A DNA stretch of 64,000 bases from Hippophae tibetana (taxonomy: Eukaryota > Streptophyta > Magnoliopsida > Rosales > Elaeagnaceae). Positions 51,701-63,600 of this stretch are shown piece after piece (within the stretch, counting starts at the first letter, position 1; every line of letters starts with the position of its first letter). The notes beneath the pieces were generated by a model that was given only the letters and a program-made list of their open reading frames with translations, was not told the origin of the DNA and ran no database searches. The stretch spans positions 36,352,501 to 36,416,500 of the forward strand of contig CM072812.1 in assembly GCA_037013495.1 (NCBI GenBank), written 5' to 3'. The translations under genes and the position numbers were made by a program.

Positions 51701-52484
51701 CTTAGGGAATTAGTATATAACATCTTGTATTGCTCCAAAGTTTGCTTTGCCATCTTTTCTCCTATAGCCATTCATGTGGCATTATTAACAATGTATTGAC
51801 ATTGTTGTGTTAATCCATCAAAGAAGAACTGTTTATGTACTTGTAGTGGAAAGTTGTGGTGTGAGCACTAGCTTAAAAAGAGCTTGAATCTGTCCCAAAC
51901 TTTATGGAAGATCCCTTCATCCAATTGAAAGAATGTTTCTATTTTTGCCCTCCACTTAGCTGTCTTCTGATGAAAATAGTACATACCCATGAATTTTTTG
52001 TAGATTACTTCCCAAGTTATTAACGACCCTAGTTACAGAGTCATGAATCAAGACTTGGCTTTATCTTGGAGTTTTTAAGGGAAATACCTCATCAAAAGAT
52101 GATTTTCATTAAGTCTTTGTAATAGAAATGTTTGTACAATAACATATAGATATCTAATGAAATTTAAAAAGTCTTCATAAGGGATACTATAAAATAAAGG
52201 CAACCAAAAATGAAGAATATTTTTCAATTCATAATTCCTTACATCTTCTCCCAATTGGATCAATGAAGTAGCATTGGCTATGAATGACAATGAATACTCC
52301 TTCATCATTTTCCGCTTTTCTGCCTCGTCTATTTGTAATTGAAGTTACTCTTCTTCCTCTTGATAAATGTCCATATTTTCTTTGAAAAATGTTTTGAGCC
52401 TATAGATGTTCAACAATAAAAGGGCGAATTTTGTTACATTTTTTGATTCAAAAAATTTATTGTTTATAAATTTTGTTACATTTT

Positions 52485-54013
52485 TTATTCAAAAAAGTTA
52501 TTGTTTATAAATTTTGTAAAATTTATAAAATTCTCGTAATTGCACGAATCACTTATAGAAAATGACAACTATACTCTTAAGGTCTGTCTAAAGAAAAATT
52601 ATGTGATTTTTTAAATTATTAAACTAATTCATAAAAACAAAAATAAAACCTATACATTCTGTCACAAAGGTTTGGTTTGAAATTAAGATATAATGGTAAT
52701 AAAATAAAAATATATTCAATAAATATTCAGGCAAATACACATTGACCATGGTGTGAACAATTTATAGGATGTATTAGCTAGTTGATTATGCTCGCTCAAT
52801 ATTAAATAGATTATTAAATATTTAAATTAAGATTTTTAATTCTCGTTTTTTGCATGGAAATATTCTTGGATAGAGATCATTTTTGTTATCAATAATAAAT
52901 CAATTAAAATCCTTCGGTAGGGCTTGATAATTTAAACTTCATTTAAGGTGTCAAAATTAAGTTCAAAAATTTAACTATATGATAAATGACATTTCAATTT
53001 TAAAACTATAACAAAAGATATGTCGTCAATATATCTTTCAATAATTCTCATAAAAATCTTTGGAATAGACTTTATACTCTAATTATACATATGAACCAAA
53101 TCACTAATAAAATAGTAGTATTCTAAATCAAATTCAGATAACTAAGTCTTAAATCTAACTTTCATATTTTATGTCTATAACAAAAATTTTGACATTGTTA
53201 TATTTTCTGAATTAAACTTTATGGAATTCTTTTATACAAAATAATACTTACTTTTGTAAAAATATTTTAACTAATTAACATTCATAAGTATAACAATGTT
53301 ACTAATATCCTATTATAACTTTAGCTAGACATGATCAATTAAACATAACATGTAAAATTAGCACAAAGAATAACCGAAAATAATACATAAATATACCTAA
53401 ATAGAGTTTTTTCCAATTATTTCTGAAAAATCTCCTAAAGAAATGCCAAACTTTATTGATTTGGATCTACAATTATTACATAAACTAAAATGAGAAAATA
53501 ACTTTAAAATAATAAAAGAAAAACTAGAAATTAAATAAATGAAAGGAGTGAGAAGGATGATGGATGAGGAATGATTGATGCAATGGAATAAGGGTCCTAT
53601 TTATAGGTTCAAAAATATGCTTAGATAGGTTGGTGTCGCGACACATAATAATCCATGTAACGGCATGCATGTAATTGATACATAATTTATACATGATTTG
53701 AACATCTCACTCATAACATGTCATGGCATATAATAATTCCACGCTACAGCATACACCGTTCTACGTGACTTTATTCCCTTGTTTTTTTGTATCATTTTTT
53801 ATTGGTTTGGAGCATTGCAATGGAGTGCCTCAAATGTATTTCTTCAAGTATCGATCAATTTCATCTTTTTAAGCTAAAATACCATAAAATAAGAAAATAT
53901 ATCTATGATTTTGAAAATATAGATTTGTATAAAATAATAATAAAATTAAATTAATACAAATCTTTTTAATCATAAATGATACATAAAATCATGATATATT
54001 GAGTGAGCACTCA
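52485..54013 (-). repeat. 5' LTR of element C
   Basis: Collinear with 44050-45764 but visibly diverged. It ends GAGTGAGCACTCA. TATA box on the minus strand near 53600. The inner boundary is blurred by a ~50-bp tandem doublet at about 52432-52515, and no clear primer site was seen. Confidence 0.75.
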
Positions 54014-55700
54014 ACGCCCAAAAACACTCCTAATCCAAGTGTATCCATATTGTACGCTCCATCCACCTTCTTAGATAAAATCATCCATACTAACTCACGT
54101 TGAAATGTGAGGCTCTCAATGCATCTTCATATAGCACATCTAAAGTTTGATGACTTCAATATACACTTGTAACCTGCACACACATGAAACAAACATATAT
54201 CCCATGAATGTATCATATAGAAATGGCATGTATCCAAACAACTACTCTTAAGTCACCCCTACACTAATAATGATAGGATAAGTACACTCAACATATAGCA
54301 TAAACAAACATAATCTACATGCAACATAACTATAAAAACTCTCATTGAACATAGGCAACATTCTCCCTAAGTGTATGCATATTAGGCAGCTCAAATGATT
54401 GCAAACTAAACTCACCATCCTATGCATCAAGCAACATTTTAACAAACAAACATAATGTATAAACAAACACAAGTTGTGCACACTTATCTCCCTTTTTGAC
54501 ATGGAAAGTAAAAGTAAGCAAACACAAAGTATGCAATATACCAGACCAATATATAAAGGAGAGATGTCAAATAGAAATGAAATAATCTTAACAATAAGGC
54601 AACATAGTAGGTAAGATTAAAGAAAACACAATAAGAAGCAATACATGAAATAAAACAAACAAAGAGCAAAACTTAGGTAACACCAAGGTAAAAGCATACA
54701 ACAAATAACAAACTTAATGCATAGATAAACCAAGAGAAGTGCAGATTGAAAACATCCCCAAATGCAATACATAACATGGAGCCCCTGTCTTTACATGCTG
54801 AGGGATGTCACAAGGGATTTCACAATGTGCTTAGAACACATTGGTAGGATGGGCAGTTAGACACCAATGCCATATAAATGTGTTAGCGAATCCATAAGGA
54901 TAAGTTGACCAGGAGTCCAAATATCTTCCAAGTTGATATACTCCTAGTGACTCAACTATCTTGCCTTAAATACCAATGCCACATAAATATACCAATGAAT
55001 CCATAAGAAAAATTTGACTAGGAGTCCAACTATCTTCCAAGTTGACATAATCCTAGTGACTCAACTATCCTGCCCCAAACACCAATGCCACATAAATATA
55101 TCAGCAAATCCATAAAAAGAAGTTGACTAGAATTCCAACTATCTTCCAAGTTGATACACTTCTAGTGCCTCAACTATCATTCCCCAACGACACTTGGGTA
55201 GATTCAATCTTACAATCTCACCACATATTATGCGTACATATAAGGAAAGACATCACAATTTACCAAAGAAAACATGTGTCATGCATTTCAAAAACAAATA
55301 CTAGGCAATCAACTACATGCAGAAAACATGAAATTACTCATTATAACAAGAAAGCTTGCAAGCACATAGAAGAACATATGAAACAAGAGAATACATAAAA
55401 TACCTACAACATGTCACACTAACATTCATATTTATGCATGGTTCCTACAAAGTGATGTTAAACAAAACACAAAGAAGCATCATATGAACAAAGAGTATAA
55501 CAATACTTTGTACACAAGTTAAAAGCAAAGGATACAAAACAAACACAACACTCCTCCTACTATGATACCAATTTATATGGCTTAAAGGCTTAGTTAGTGA
55601 TTTTGGTTTGATTCAAGATAACTTTATATTATTTTATGATACTGAAAGTGCAATTGACTTGTCAAAGAATCAAATGTATCATGAAAGAACAAAGTATATA
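54014..55700 (-). mobile_element. Short non-coding copia-like element (G), SIRE-type tract and iMet-type primer site
   Basis: A minus-strand primer-site-like TGGTATCATA lies at 55561-55570, and a minus-strand purine tract (CAAAAAGGGAGA, about 54490-54501) is followed by probable LTR sequence (54014-54487). That leaves an internal region of only about 1.1 kb, which carries a 3 x 109-bp array and no coding domain. It reads as a non-autonomous copia relative; the boundaries are inferred and the 5' LTR side is interrupted by LTR D. Confidence 0.4.
54863..55189. repeat. Tandem array, three copies of a 109-bp unit
   Basis: ACCAATGCCAYATAAAT starts at 54863, 54972 and 55081. Each unit continues through AATCCATAAG, GTTGACTAGGAGTCCAA, ATCTTCCAAGTTGA and CTAGTGACTCAACTATC. 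The copies are diverged by point changes but of equal length. Confidence 0.9.
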
Positions 55701-55704
55701 GATG

Positions 55705-57136
55705 TCATCATGGATCTCAACATGAGGTGTCATGCATAAATTTTATATTTATAAAGCTCACAAGTGCACGAATCACTTATAACAAGTGACAAGTATACTC
55801 CCAAGGTTAGGTTCTCAAGGAATTGTGGTGGTTTTAAATTACTTTATATCTAAAGAAATCAACTAAATGAAAGCAAATAAATTAAATTAGATAAATGAAA
55901 GCAATACATTAATGTAATAAATTAAACTATGAATTAAAGCAAAAAAGTAAACTATGAATTAAAGTAAAAAATTAAACTATGTAGAACCTAGGATGATGGA
56001 TATATATATATATATAAATATAAACTAGAAGTCTTCAATTAATTAATAACTTTCTTTGGTTGAAGTTGAAATTAAAAATTGGTAACATAAGATAGATATA
56101 TTCTTTAGTTATAAATCAAGATTTGGTCCACCTTTAATTTATAATTAAAGTTATTTTTCAATCATCTAAATTAATACAAATCAATGAATAGACTCTTATT
56201 CATTATGAACAACAAGGCATAGATGACGTGTCTAATATTTAATTCTAAAATATTTTCTTTAATCATAAATCAAGACTTGATCCATCTTTAATTTATGATT
56301 AAAGGTCTAAAGATTAAGAACAAGAAATAAATATAAACTTTTATTTATTTAATCATAGAATTGTTCTTCCAATAATTGGAAGTAGAACTAAATTCACATA
56401 TGTAGATTTAACCATTCATAGCTAAATTAAAAAAAAAGTCAATTTAACTATGAAAGATATCAGATTTCACTAAGAGATAAATGGCTTATCCAAATCCACT
56501 ACATGGAACGAACCTAATTCTATTTGAAAAGCTAATATATGGAATGACTATAGAGAGAATTATATAAAAAAAATTCCTCTACATATTGACCTAAACTTCT
56601 TATTTATAACCAAAGGATGGTACAAAGGATTTCAGGCCAATTAAATGAATGCATGCCATGTCACCACTTATTTCATAATGTAGCATGAGGTATGGTCATC
56701 TTTGCCAATTCAAACCTGAGAGGATTGCATCGTGGCACACGTTAGTTTATGCCACATAGCAAAATACATTAACGTGCAATAATCATCACGAATAGTGTGT
56801 ACCATGACACATATTGCTTTTTTGGGGGCATGCTTCATTTTTCTTCAATTTTACCTTGTACACCTTATAAACTGGTGGGTTTTTCATGTAAGCCTTACAT
56901 GCCTTAATATTTTAAGCTCCAAGGGTACACATTAAGTATTTTAAGTATTGTTTTCATGTGTTAACAAATTTATACATTTTAAAGATAAAAATGCCTAAAA
57001 TACAATAGAATATACCTATGATTTTGAGTATATAGATTTACAAAAACATTGATATAAATATGTTATAATCAAATTTATTTATCATAATTAAGAATAATAA
57101 AATTACAAAATATCAGTGCTTTTCAATCACTAATCA
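55705..57136 (-). mobile_element. LTR D: solo LTR of an Athila/Tat-like subfamily
   Basis: It shows the family blocks in order: CTCACAAGTGCACGAATCACTTA, GACAAGTATACTCCCAAGG, a minus-strand TATA region (about 56597), and GTGCTTTTCAATCACTAATCA at the end (57136). Part of its interior recurs at 10070-10335. No internal region is attached on either side. AGATG at 55700 and 57137 could be a target duplication, but then the left end would not start with TG. Confidence 0.65.
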
Positions 57137-57498
57137 AGATGATTACACAAGGTTGTATTAATAAAAACATATTGATACTTCATATAATATAGCATATATG
57201 ATGGCAAAGATTCTCCCATGGATTTGATTGGTATATGAGATTGTTCACTAATCTTGGAAGCAATTGTAACAAAACTTTGACACCAAATAATTACCAAAGT
57301 CTAGAGAATTCAAACCAAAGTAGAAATTTGTAATAATTAGGCTTGAATTAGTTAATTTTGATATTACATTTGTTGAACCTAAAGCGGAGAAATATTCAAC
57401 ATTATTGATATAATTTATGAAAATAATTAGTTTGTTAAAATTATTGATGTTATCATAGTTTATTCATCCTATAATTAAGTAGAGAGAAGAGAGAAGTC

Positions 57499-57549
<51 letters not shown>

Positions 57550-57690
57550 TTTATAATTAAAAATAACAAAAAAATTAGAAGATATTTAAATTTTTATATA
57601 TATATATAATCATATATATTAATTTTATGATCGAGAGTTAAATATAAATTTATATATATATATATATATTTATTTATTTATTTTATTTAA
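57137..57690. other. AT-rich DNA with an (AT)n microsatellite
   Basis: No gene seen. An uninterrupted AT dinucleotide run lies at about 57502-57546, with shorter AT runs near 57600 and 57655. Confidence 0.7.
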
Positions 57691-57699
57691 ATTTTATGA

Positions 57700-58265
57700 A
57701 TAACAATTCAAATTGAATTTAATTTATTTAATATTAAACTTTAAATAGTTAGACTTTATCCAGGATTATTAAAGTATAATTTTATTATTATAAATTTTAA
57801 TAACGTTATTTGAAAAAATGTTTTTATGGTAGACAATTTAAAAGCTAATGTATAACAAATACGATGAAGTAGCAGTTAACTAGCACACACAACGGAAGAA
57901 AGTTTAATTCTCATGTTGATCTTATCGTATGTGCCGCCTATAAATCATAATTTAAAGACAAGACAGTCTCCATGCCACTGCACACACATTATGATACAAT
58001 TTCATGTGTTGTTTACTTGTAATAAATCATTTGTATTTTATTGATATCTAAACTTCATGTGATATTTTGTCAACGTGATTTGTGTATTACATAAAATGAT
58101 TATTTTAAAATAATTAATGAGTTTGTACATCAAATAGATTTTACTGATATAAAAACACACACAACTATTTATCATAAAATATAATATACCAGCTTAAAAT
58201 CCACAAAAAATAATAATAATATATATATATATATAGCATAGTAGCTATTGAGCAATTATCAAACA
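57700..58265 (+). repeat. Unidentified duplicated segment, copy 1
   Basis: It matches 60440-60912 in the same orientation. Shared blocks include TTTTATTATTATAA, AACTTAATTCTCATGT-like, AAATCATTTG then TTTATTGAT, and TCATAAAATATAATATA. Non-coding and old. It could be LTRs of an unknown element or a segmental duplication. Confidence 0.7.
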
Positions 58266-58839
58266 TTATTATTCTCTATTGAAAAAAAATGTTATTATTA
58301 TCTTATTGGAAAAATTTTAAACATGAGCAAATACACTAATTAATTATCCCCAAATGTAAAATAAAAAATTGATTTTATTGACTATCCTCTTCAATCTTTC
58401 TTTGACTACATAAGTTAAAGCTTCAATTTCAGGGTCATTTTTGACTCATGAAGTATGAAATGGTTGAGGTTTGAATTATTTCATATTGATATAACATATA
58501 TTGAATTTTTAGCAGGTTAGATTTATGATTTACATTCAAAAATAAAATTATATATATATATATATATATATGATAAAAAATAATATTAGTTATTTTTTAA
58601 TTATTATTTATTTTTAAATAAAAAAGATGTTATATGTATCTTATTTTAATAAAAATAAATTCAAATTATTGAGTTTTATTTGTGAAAAGTTAAGGTAGGG
58701 TATATGTCCAAGCTTACCACTACATACATCCTACCCATAGAAAGATTCAATATTTACTAATAAAATTTATAAAAATAATTAATTTTTTTAAATTTTGGAT
58801 GACATCGTATGTATGTATATATATATATATATATGAGAT
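58266..58839. other. AT-rich spacer, no gene seen
   Basis: Contains AT runs at about 58553-58572 and 58818-58836 and no recognisable frame or element. Confidence 0.6.
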
Positions 58840-59060
58840 TCTTTGGGAAGAGGATCAAGTTGGTCTTTACGAATAGCTTGATGCATTATCTCCTTTCAAC
58901 CTTTTGGACGAAATATAGCAAAAGATAGCAAAAGGAAGGAAAATTCATGGACCAACCCCATTGTCTACACCTCATAGCAGCTACAAGATCACCCCAAGGA
59001 TGCTTTTAGCATCTAAGGGTCGTAGGCTAACCATAGAACCTTGTTCAATAAATGAAATGA
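58840..59060 (+). pseudogene. Nuclear plastid DNA: rrn-operon spacer, probably trnA-UGC group II intron
   Basis: Phrases such as GGAAGGAAAATTCATGGACC, GATCACCCCAAGGA and ATAGAACCTTGTTCAATAA resemble, with many changes, a conserved inverted-repeat region of land-plant plastomes. I recall it as part of the trnA-UGC intron. Plastid origin is fairly sure; the exact intron assignment is from memory. Confidence 0.6.
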
Positions 59061-59068
59061 TAGGATAA

Positions 59069-59193
59069 ATGGTTGATACTACTAGAAGAAGTCCTTTTTG
59101 GATAATAGATACTGTAGTTTGTATTATTGTGAGCAGTGTAATCAATATTTTCTTTTATGGTTCATATTTTGGATTAGGTTCATCTCGATTTAG
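59069..59193 (+). pseudogene. psbJ: Nuclear plastid DNA: psbJ relic
   Basis: It matches plastid psbJ (a 40-residue photosystem II subunit) from ATG to stop with multiple substitutions. The core TTTTCTTTTATGGTTCATAT and GGATTAGGTTCATCT is kept. In plastomes psbJ is in the large single-copy region, far from the rRNA genes that flank it here. It is not expressed as such in the nucleus. Confidence 0.8.
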
Positions 59194-59344
59194 AATTTAT
59201 ATTGAAATCATTGTATAGTATTTCATTTTTTCATTTAAGTATATTGTATGATATTATTGCCATAGATGCTCTATTTCCATTCAGATTCTAATTCTATAAT
59301 TATTATATTAATTTGAGTTTGGACTCGAGTTCCTTTCTTAGTTT

Positions 59345-59640
59345 CACTAGCATGAATAAGGGTAGAGAAAATACCTCAAGTCAATGTTTGAGTACCAGGT
59401 GCTACAACGTTAAAGTAAACCATGCCATATTCCCAGGAAAAAGCTCAAACGTCCTTCAACAAAGGGTACCTGAACCCGAAACCGACACAAGTGGGTAGGT
59501 AGAGAATACCTAGGGGTGCAAGACAACTATTTCAAAAGAACTCAGAAAAACAGCCTCATAACTTTGATAGAAATGGTGCCTCTAAACAATATGGGGTCAT
59601 AGTGACCAAGTATAGGTGCTTTTCTACTAGTGTTCAAGGC
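59345..59640 (+). pseudogene. rrn23: Nuclear plastid DNA: 23S rRNA fragment, sense
   Basis: Diagnostic 23S blocks are present: CATGCCATATTCCCAGGAAAA, AACGTCCTTCAACAAAGGGTACC, CCCGAAACCGACACAAGTGG and GTAGAGAATACCTAGGGG. C-to-T and G-to-A type changes dominate, as expected for methylated nuclear DNA. The match fades after about 59600. Confidence 0.87.
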
Positions 59641-59794
59641 TATTTATTTTGGGGGTGTATATGATACCTGCGCTCCGGGAGGGAAAGATGTACAAAAAAT
59701 TACCAACTTGATTCTTAGCCTAAGTATTATAGATATATAAGATGTCACTTTCACCTTCCTTAGGTTGGAGGGTGGGGGCGGATATACAAGTGAA

Positions 59795-59897
59795 TGACTT
59801 TGGTCGTGTCTCAGTCTCAGTATGGCTGACCTTCCTCTTGAACTAGTTACTGATCATTATCTTGGTAAGCTATTGTCTCACTAACTAGCTAATCAGA
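59795..59897 (-). pseudogene. rrn16: Nuclear plastid DNA: 16S rRNA fragment, antisense to the 23S piece
   Basis: The plus strand carries GTCTCAGTCTCAGTATGGCTGA, then GTTACTGATCATTATCTTGGTAAGCTATTG and CTAACTAGCTAATCAG, the complement of a conserved 16S region. Orientation is opposite to the adjacent 23S piece, although both genes face the same way in a plastome. Confidence 0.87.
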
Positions 59898-59900
59898 TTA

Positions 59901-59998
59901 TGTCATTATTAGATTGTTATAATCATGTTATTATTAGATTGTTATAATTATGTTATTATTAGATTGTTATATATATGTATACACACACACACACACAA
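59901..59998. repeat. 25-bp tandem triplet followed by an (AC)n run
   Basis: TGTTATTATTAGATTGTTATAAT starts at 59901, 59926 and 59951 with few changes, then an AC dinucleotide run follows at about 59981-59997. It begins right at the end of the 16S relic and may have expanded at the insertion junction. Confidence 0.85.
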
Positions 59999-60007
59999 GA
60001 ATAGTCA

Positions 60008-60256
60008 TCCAATTTTTTTACCTTTAACGAAAGTACACTTTAGATTCGTATTTATTAGTTGAGACAACATAAATCAATTACCTTTATAAAAAATCGCATA
60101 AGGCCATTTGTCTCACATTTTTTTAAAAGTGGGATAGCATAAGTTTATCACCTTTACAAAATGGACTTCTGCAACCTTTTTTGTAAAGGTAATGAACTTA
60201 TATTGTTCTATCTAATAAGTAGGAGATTAAAGTATAATTTTGTTAAAAATATTGGA
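60008..60256. mobile_element. Foldback MITE, about 249 bp
   Basis: The left half (from TCCAATTTTTTTACC at 60008 through TTATTAG...AATTACCTTTATAAAA) is imperfectly complementary to the right half (TTTTTTGTAAAGGTAAT...CTAATAA to AATATTGGA at 60256), with arms of about 90 bp. An inner inverted pair, CACCTTTACAAAA and TTTTGTAAAGGTAAT, makes a near-continuous hairpin. Non-coding. Target duplication not clear. Confidence 0.75.
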
Positions 60257-60439
60257 TATACACTATATATATAAGCAAAGAAAAGAGAAGAGGATAAAAT
60301 TTTATGTATGTTTTAACTAATTTTTTTTATTTAAGATCCTTATTTTATATATATTGTTTTACCATAAAGAGAAAACACATCATAAACATTTTACATTGAT
60401 CAATTGGAGGTCGTTTAAGTTAAATTCCAGTCAATTAGA

Positions 60440-60912
60440 TCTATTTAATATTGACCTTTGGCCAGTTAAACTCAATTCCATATTATTTAAGTGTTATTTT
60501 TATTATTATAAGTTTTAAGAGTCTTATTTGAGTTATTTTTTTAGTATACAATTTAAAAGATGATGAAATAGCCATTAACTAACATGCACAATGAAAAACA
60601 AAACTTAATTCTCATGTAAATGTTATGACATGTTCCACTAATAAAAAATAATTAAAAATCATCAGGTTATCCATGGCATTGCATATACATTATAATGCGA
60701 TTTCGTATGTTGCTGACTAGGCATAAATCATTTGCAATTTATTGATCTCTAGTTGTTTTTTTGTAAGTGTGATGTGTATTATGAATAAAGATTAATTTAG
60801 AATAGCTAATAAATATGTATATTAAATAGATTGTACCAATAGAAAAAATGCTTCTTTTTATCACAAAATATAATATAATGGCTCTTTTACGAGTAAGCAA
60901 TTGTGAAAGTTT
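60440..60912 (+). repeat. Unidentified duplicated segment, copy 2
   Basis: The partner of 57700-58265, same orientation, about 2.7 kb downstream. The pair encloses the plastid-derived block and the MITE. Non-coding. Confidence 0.7.
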
Positions 60913-60919
60913 AGAGAAT

Positions 60920-63150
60920 TAAGAACAAGAAAATGGAAGAGACTAAATATGGAGAAGAATTTTCTTCTATTACTTGATTATTTTTGTGAACAACACAATG
61001 ATATTTATTTTACATATAGATTACTCTAGACTCTAACCAGCTATGATGTGTCATAACAAATTGATAACACATTACATTTAGTGTGTTCACGTAAACACAT
61101 TGTATCTAACATCCTCACACAAGCTAATATTCTTAAAACAAAAGTGTGTTTGGTTCTGACTTGTAAGAAACTTGATTTAGTTAATGCCTTAGTCATTACT
61201 TATGATTTTTTTTGTTGTGATAAAGTATACTCATGGAAATGTATTCTCATGAATAAAATGAAAGTCTAATTCAATGTGTTTTGCTCTAACACGAAACACA
61301 AGGTGTTTAGCAATGTAACTTAGAAATATTATCATAATACACTATTGATACCTTATGGAATACCACCTTTCTAACCCATTTAAGCTCACATATTGTATGA
61401 GCAATAGATCAAAACTTAGCCTTTATGGATGAGACCATGGTCTGAGGAGCCTTTAAGATGCTAAGTAAAATTTTGCAACAAACTAATGAGTCATTAAAGG
61501 ACTTTGAAAAAAACTAGTACAATTGGTTTACATAAAACTCATCTCAAGTATGATGAGTATGCAATATTGGAGTTCCCCAACCACAGTTCATTATAAAGAG
61601 GCATAAGGAAAAGGCTGTATGGTGTTATGTAGTTGCATTCACTCATATAGGTTTTTGATGTACTTCATTTAGGACGAATACAAGCCATCCTATGAGTGTT
61701 TAACTTCAACTCCTAAAAAGAAGCTTAAATCACCCAAATTGTTGAGAAAACTAAGTTCAACTTAATGATTAGTTATTCAATGAATCTTCAATTATTACTA
61801 GTGAGTAAAATGTCATCTACATAAATAAAAAACACCACAAATATTCCTTGCTAATCATAAATCATCATAGAAGCATCATTATTTGAGCTCTGAAAACCAT
61901 ATCATGTTAGGAACCCTCTCAGATTCAAATACCAAGAACATGGTGCGTGTTTCGATCCATTTGTTAGTTTGCACACAAAGTGAGGATGCTAAGGATCCTC
62001 AAAACCTATAAGTTGTTCCATGTAAACCTCTTTTTCAATGTCACCATTTAAGAATGCTGCAATAACATCTAACTATCTAATTTTTCAACTTTGAGAAAAT
62101 GTAAAAATCAATACAAGTCTAATGGTAATGGGTTCACAGTTGGACTGAATGTTCGAGTATAGTAATCTCCCTTAGTTTGTTGAAAGCATTTAGTAGTAAA
62201 TTTGGATTTATATTTATCAAATGTATGACTAGCCTTCAATTTAATCCTAATGACCCACTTGTTTCCTATGATTTTACTACCTTTGGGGGCTAAGATAAGA
62301 TCCCAAGTTTCATTCTTAATTAAAGAGATGTCACTTTGTATAACATTTTTTCATTGAGGAATTTTGAGTGTTTCTCTTACACATAGGGTTATAGGAGTAT
62401 CTTAACTTCTATGAAAGTTTTGGGCTTATAGATTCATTTCTAAGCCTAGGTGAGCATATGATGTGTATTATGGGGTGATAGAGGTCTATGAAGACCATTA
62501 GATGGGACAAGAATGTCAACAAAAAGTTGAATATCAACTGGATTAAAGCAAGTGGTAGAAGTAGGTACATTACTAGTGTCTAAAATGGAATACAATGACA
62601 CATTAGATAAAAGGAGTATGCATAGAACTATGGATAGTAGTAGAGGATAGAGATTCAAAGGTTGGTATATTGGGTGAAGGGAAATGAGTGTTAGATGAAG
62701 GAGTTTGTATGAGAGACTATGTCATAGGTGGATTAGGAGCAGATGGATCAAAAGATAATGCTAAAACATCATAGTCAATGATAATCTTGAAACATTGTGG
62801 TCATTTTCAAGGATGCATGGTAAAAAACAATGCGATGGAATTGATGGAGATATAAGAAATGAGTTAGCTACTTGTCTTGTAGTTTTGTTGGTAACTATTG
62901 TTACATATATATAGGTGACATAGGAAAAATAGTGCTTATAACTGATGTAAGTTAGGTAGGTGATTAAAAAGAGTTAGAAAGCTAATTTCATTAAAACAAA
63001 CGGAGGGTGATATATATACTTTATTTTGTTACTAGTTAAGACTCCAGTAACATTTTGGTGTGAGGTATATCCCAAAAATATGCAAGGGAGAGAGAGAGTG
63101 GTTCTCACTTTGTATCATTGTATGGTCAAAGGAAGGGAAACCATAAGCAC
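60920..63150 (-). mobile_element. Copia-4 remnant (Ale/Retrofit-like): integrase end, reverse transcriptase, RNase H
   Basis: On the minus strand: integrase-tail motif resembling LPCIFLGYTSHQN (about 63060-63090), a proline/serine-rich linker (about 62450-62660), reverse transcriptase (about 62340-61490; GFEDP..HPHFVCKL near 61990), and RNase H (about 61480-61100). LTR-like sequence follows to about 60920. Broken in many places; old. Confidence 0.65.
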
Positions 63151-63600
63151 CTAAATGTTATAGGTCATGAATAATCAAGCTTGGAGTGACCTCAAAATAG
63201 TTTAATTTTTCATCAGACAAAATATATTATTAAAAATTATTATTTTTCTAAATAATTATTACTTGAAAATATTATTTAAACTTAAAAAAATTCAAAGACA
63301 AGAAAAAATATTTTTGATAGTTTTTTTCTTCCATATTATTTGTAAAATAACACACAAGGATTAATATATAGTAGGAAGTCCTATTATTGATCCACTATAT
63401 TAACACCGAATATCACATAATAAAAAAATGAAAAAAAGGTTTATGATTTATGGTTTTAGGATTTATGATTTAAGATTTAGGATTTTAGGATTTCAGGTAT
63501 AAGAATTACGGTTTTAGGGAAACATTTGAATAATGTATTCTTATACAATGGGAAGGGAGTGGGATAACAATTTCTAAAGGAGGGATGGTGGAATAAAAAT
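63151..63600. other. AT-rich DNA with a degenerate TTTAGG-type run
   Basis: No gene seen. Between about 63440 and 63520, TTTAGGATT/TTTATGATT-type units recur and end in TTTTAGGG, loosely resembling decayed plant telomere repeat. A simple-sequence origin is equally likely. Confidence 0.4.

Larger units (their letters stand above)
44050..54013 (-). mobile_element. Element C: long Athila/Tat-like gag-pol retrotransposon with both LTRs
   Basis: On the minus strand: 5' LTR (about 52485-54013), gag (about 52320-50900; FLLQRLNENHLLMRYFP, FFQLDEGIFH), protease region (about 50850-50250), reverse transcriptase (about 49740-49050; RLVGHEFYYFLDSLLSYYQI, FRRIPFGLYRA), RNase H (about 49050-48780), integrase zinc and core (48745-48107; HFRGNKTTSKVLESRSYWPT, YHPQTFGQVEVSNRK), integrase tail with GKACHLPVE (about 48110-47880), 3' region (47870-45765) and 3' LTR (44050-45764). 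Broken in many places; the LTRs are clearly diverged, so it is old. It shares LTR blocks and the 3' region with A and B. Confidence 0.85.

Noticed and set aside
59069-59193. psbJ as an active transferred nuclear gene
   Set aside because: It carries many changes, sits in scrambled plastid debris and has no transit-peptide sequence upstream.
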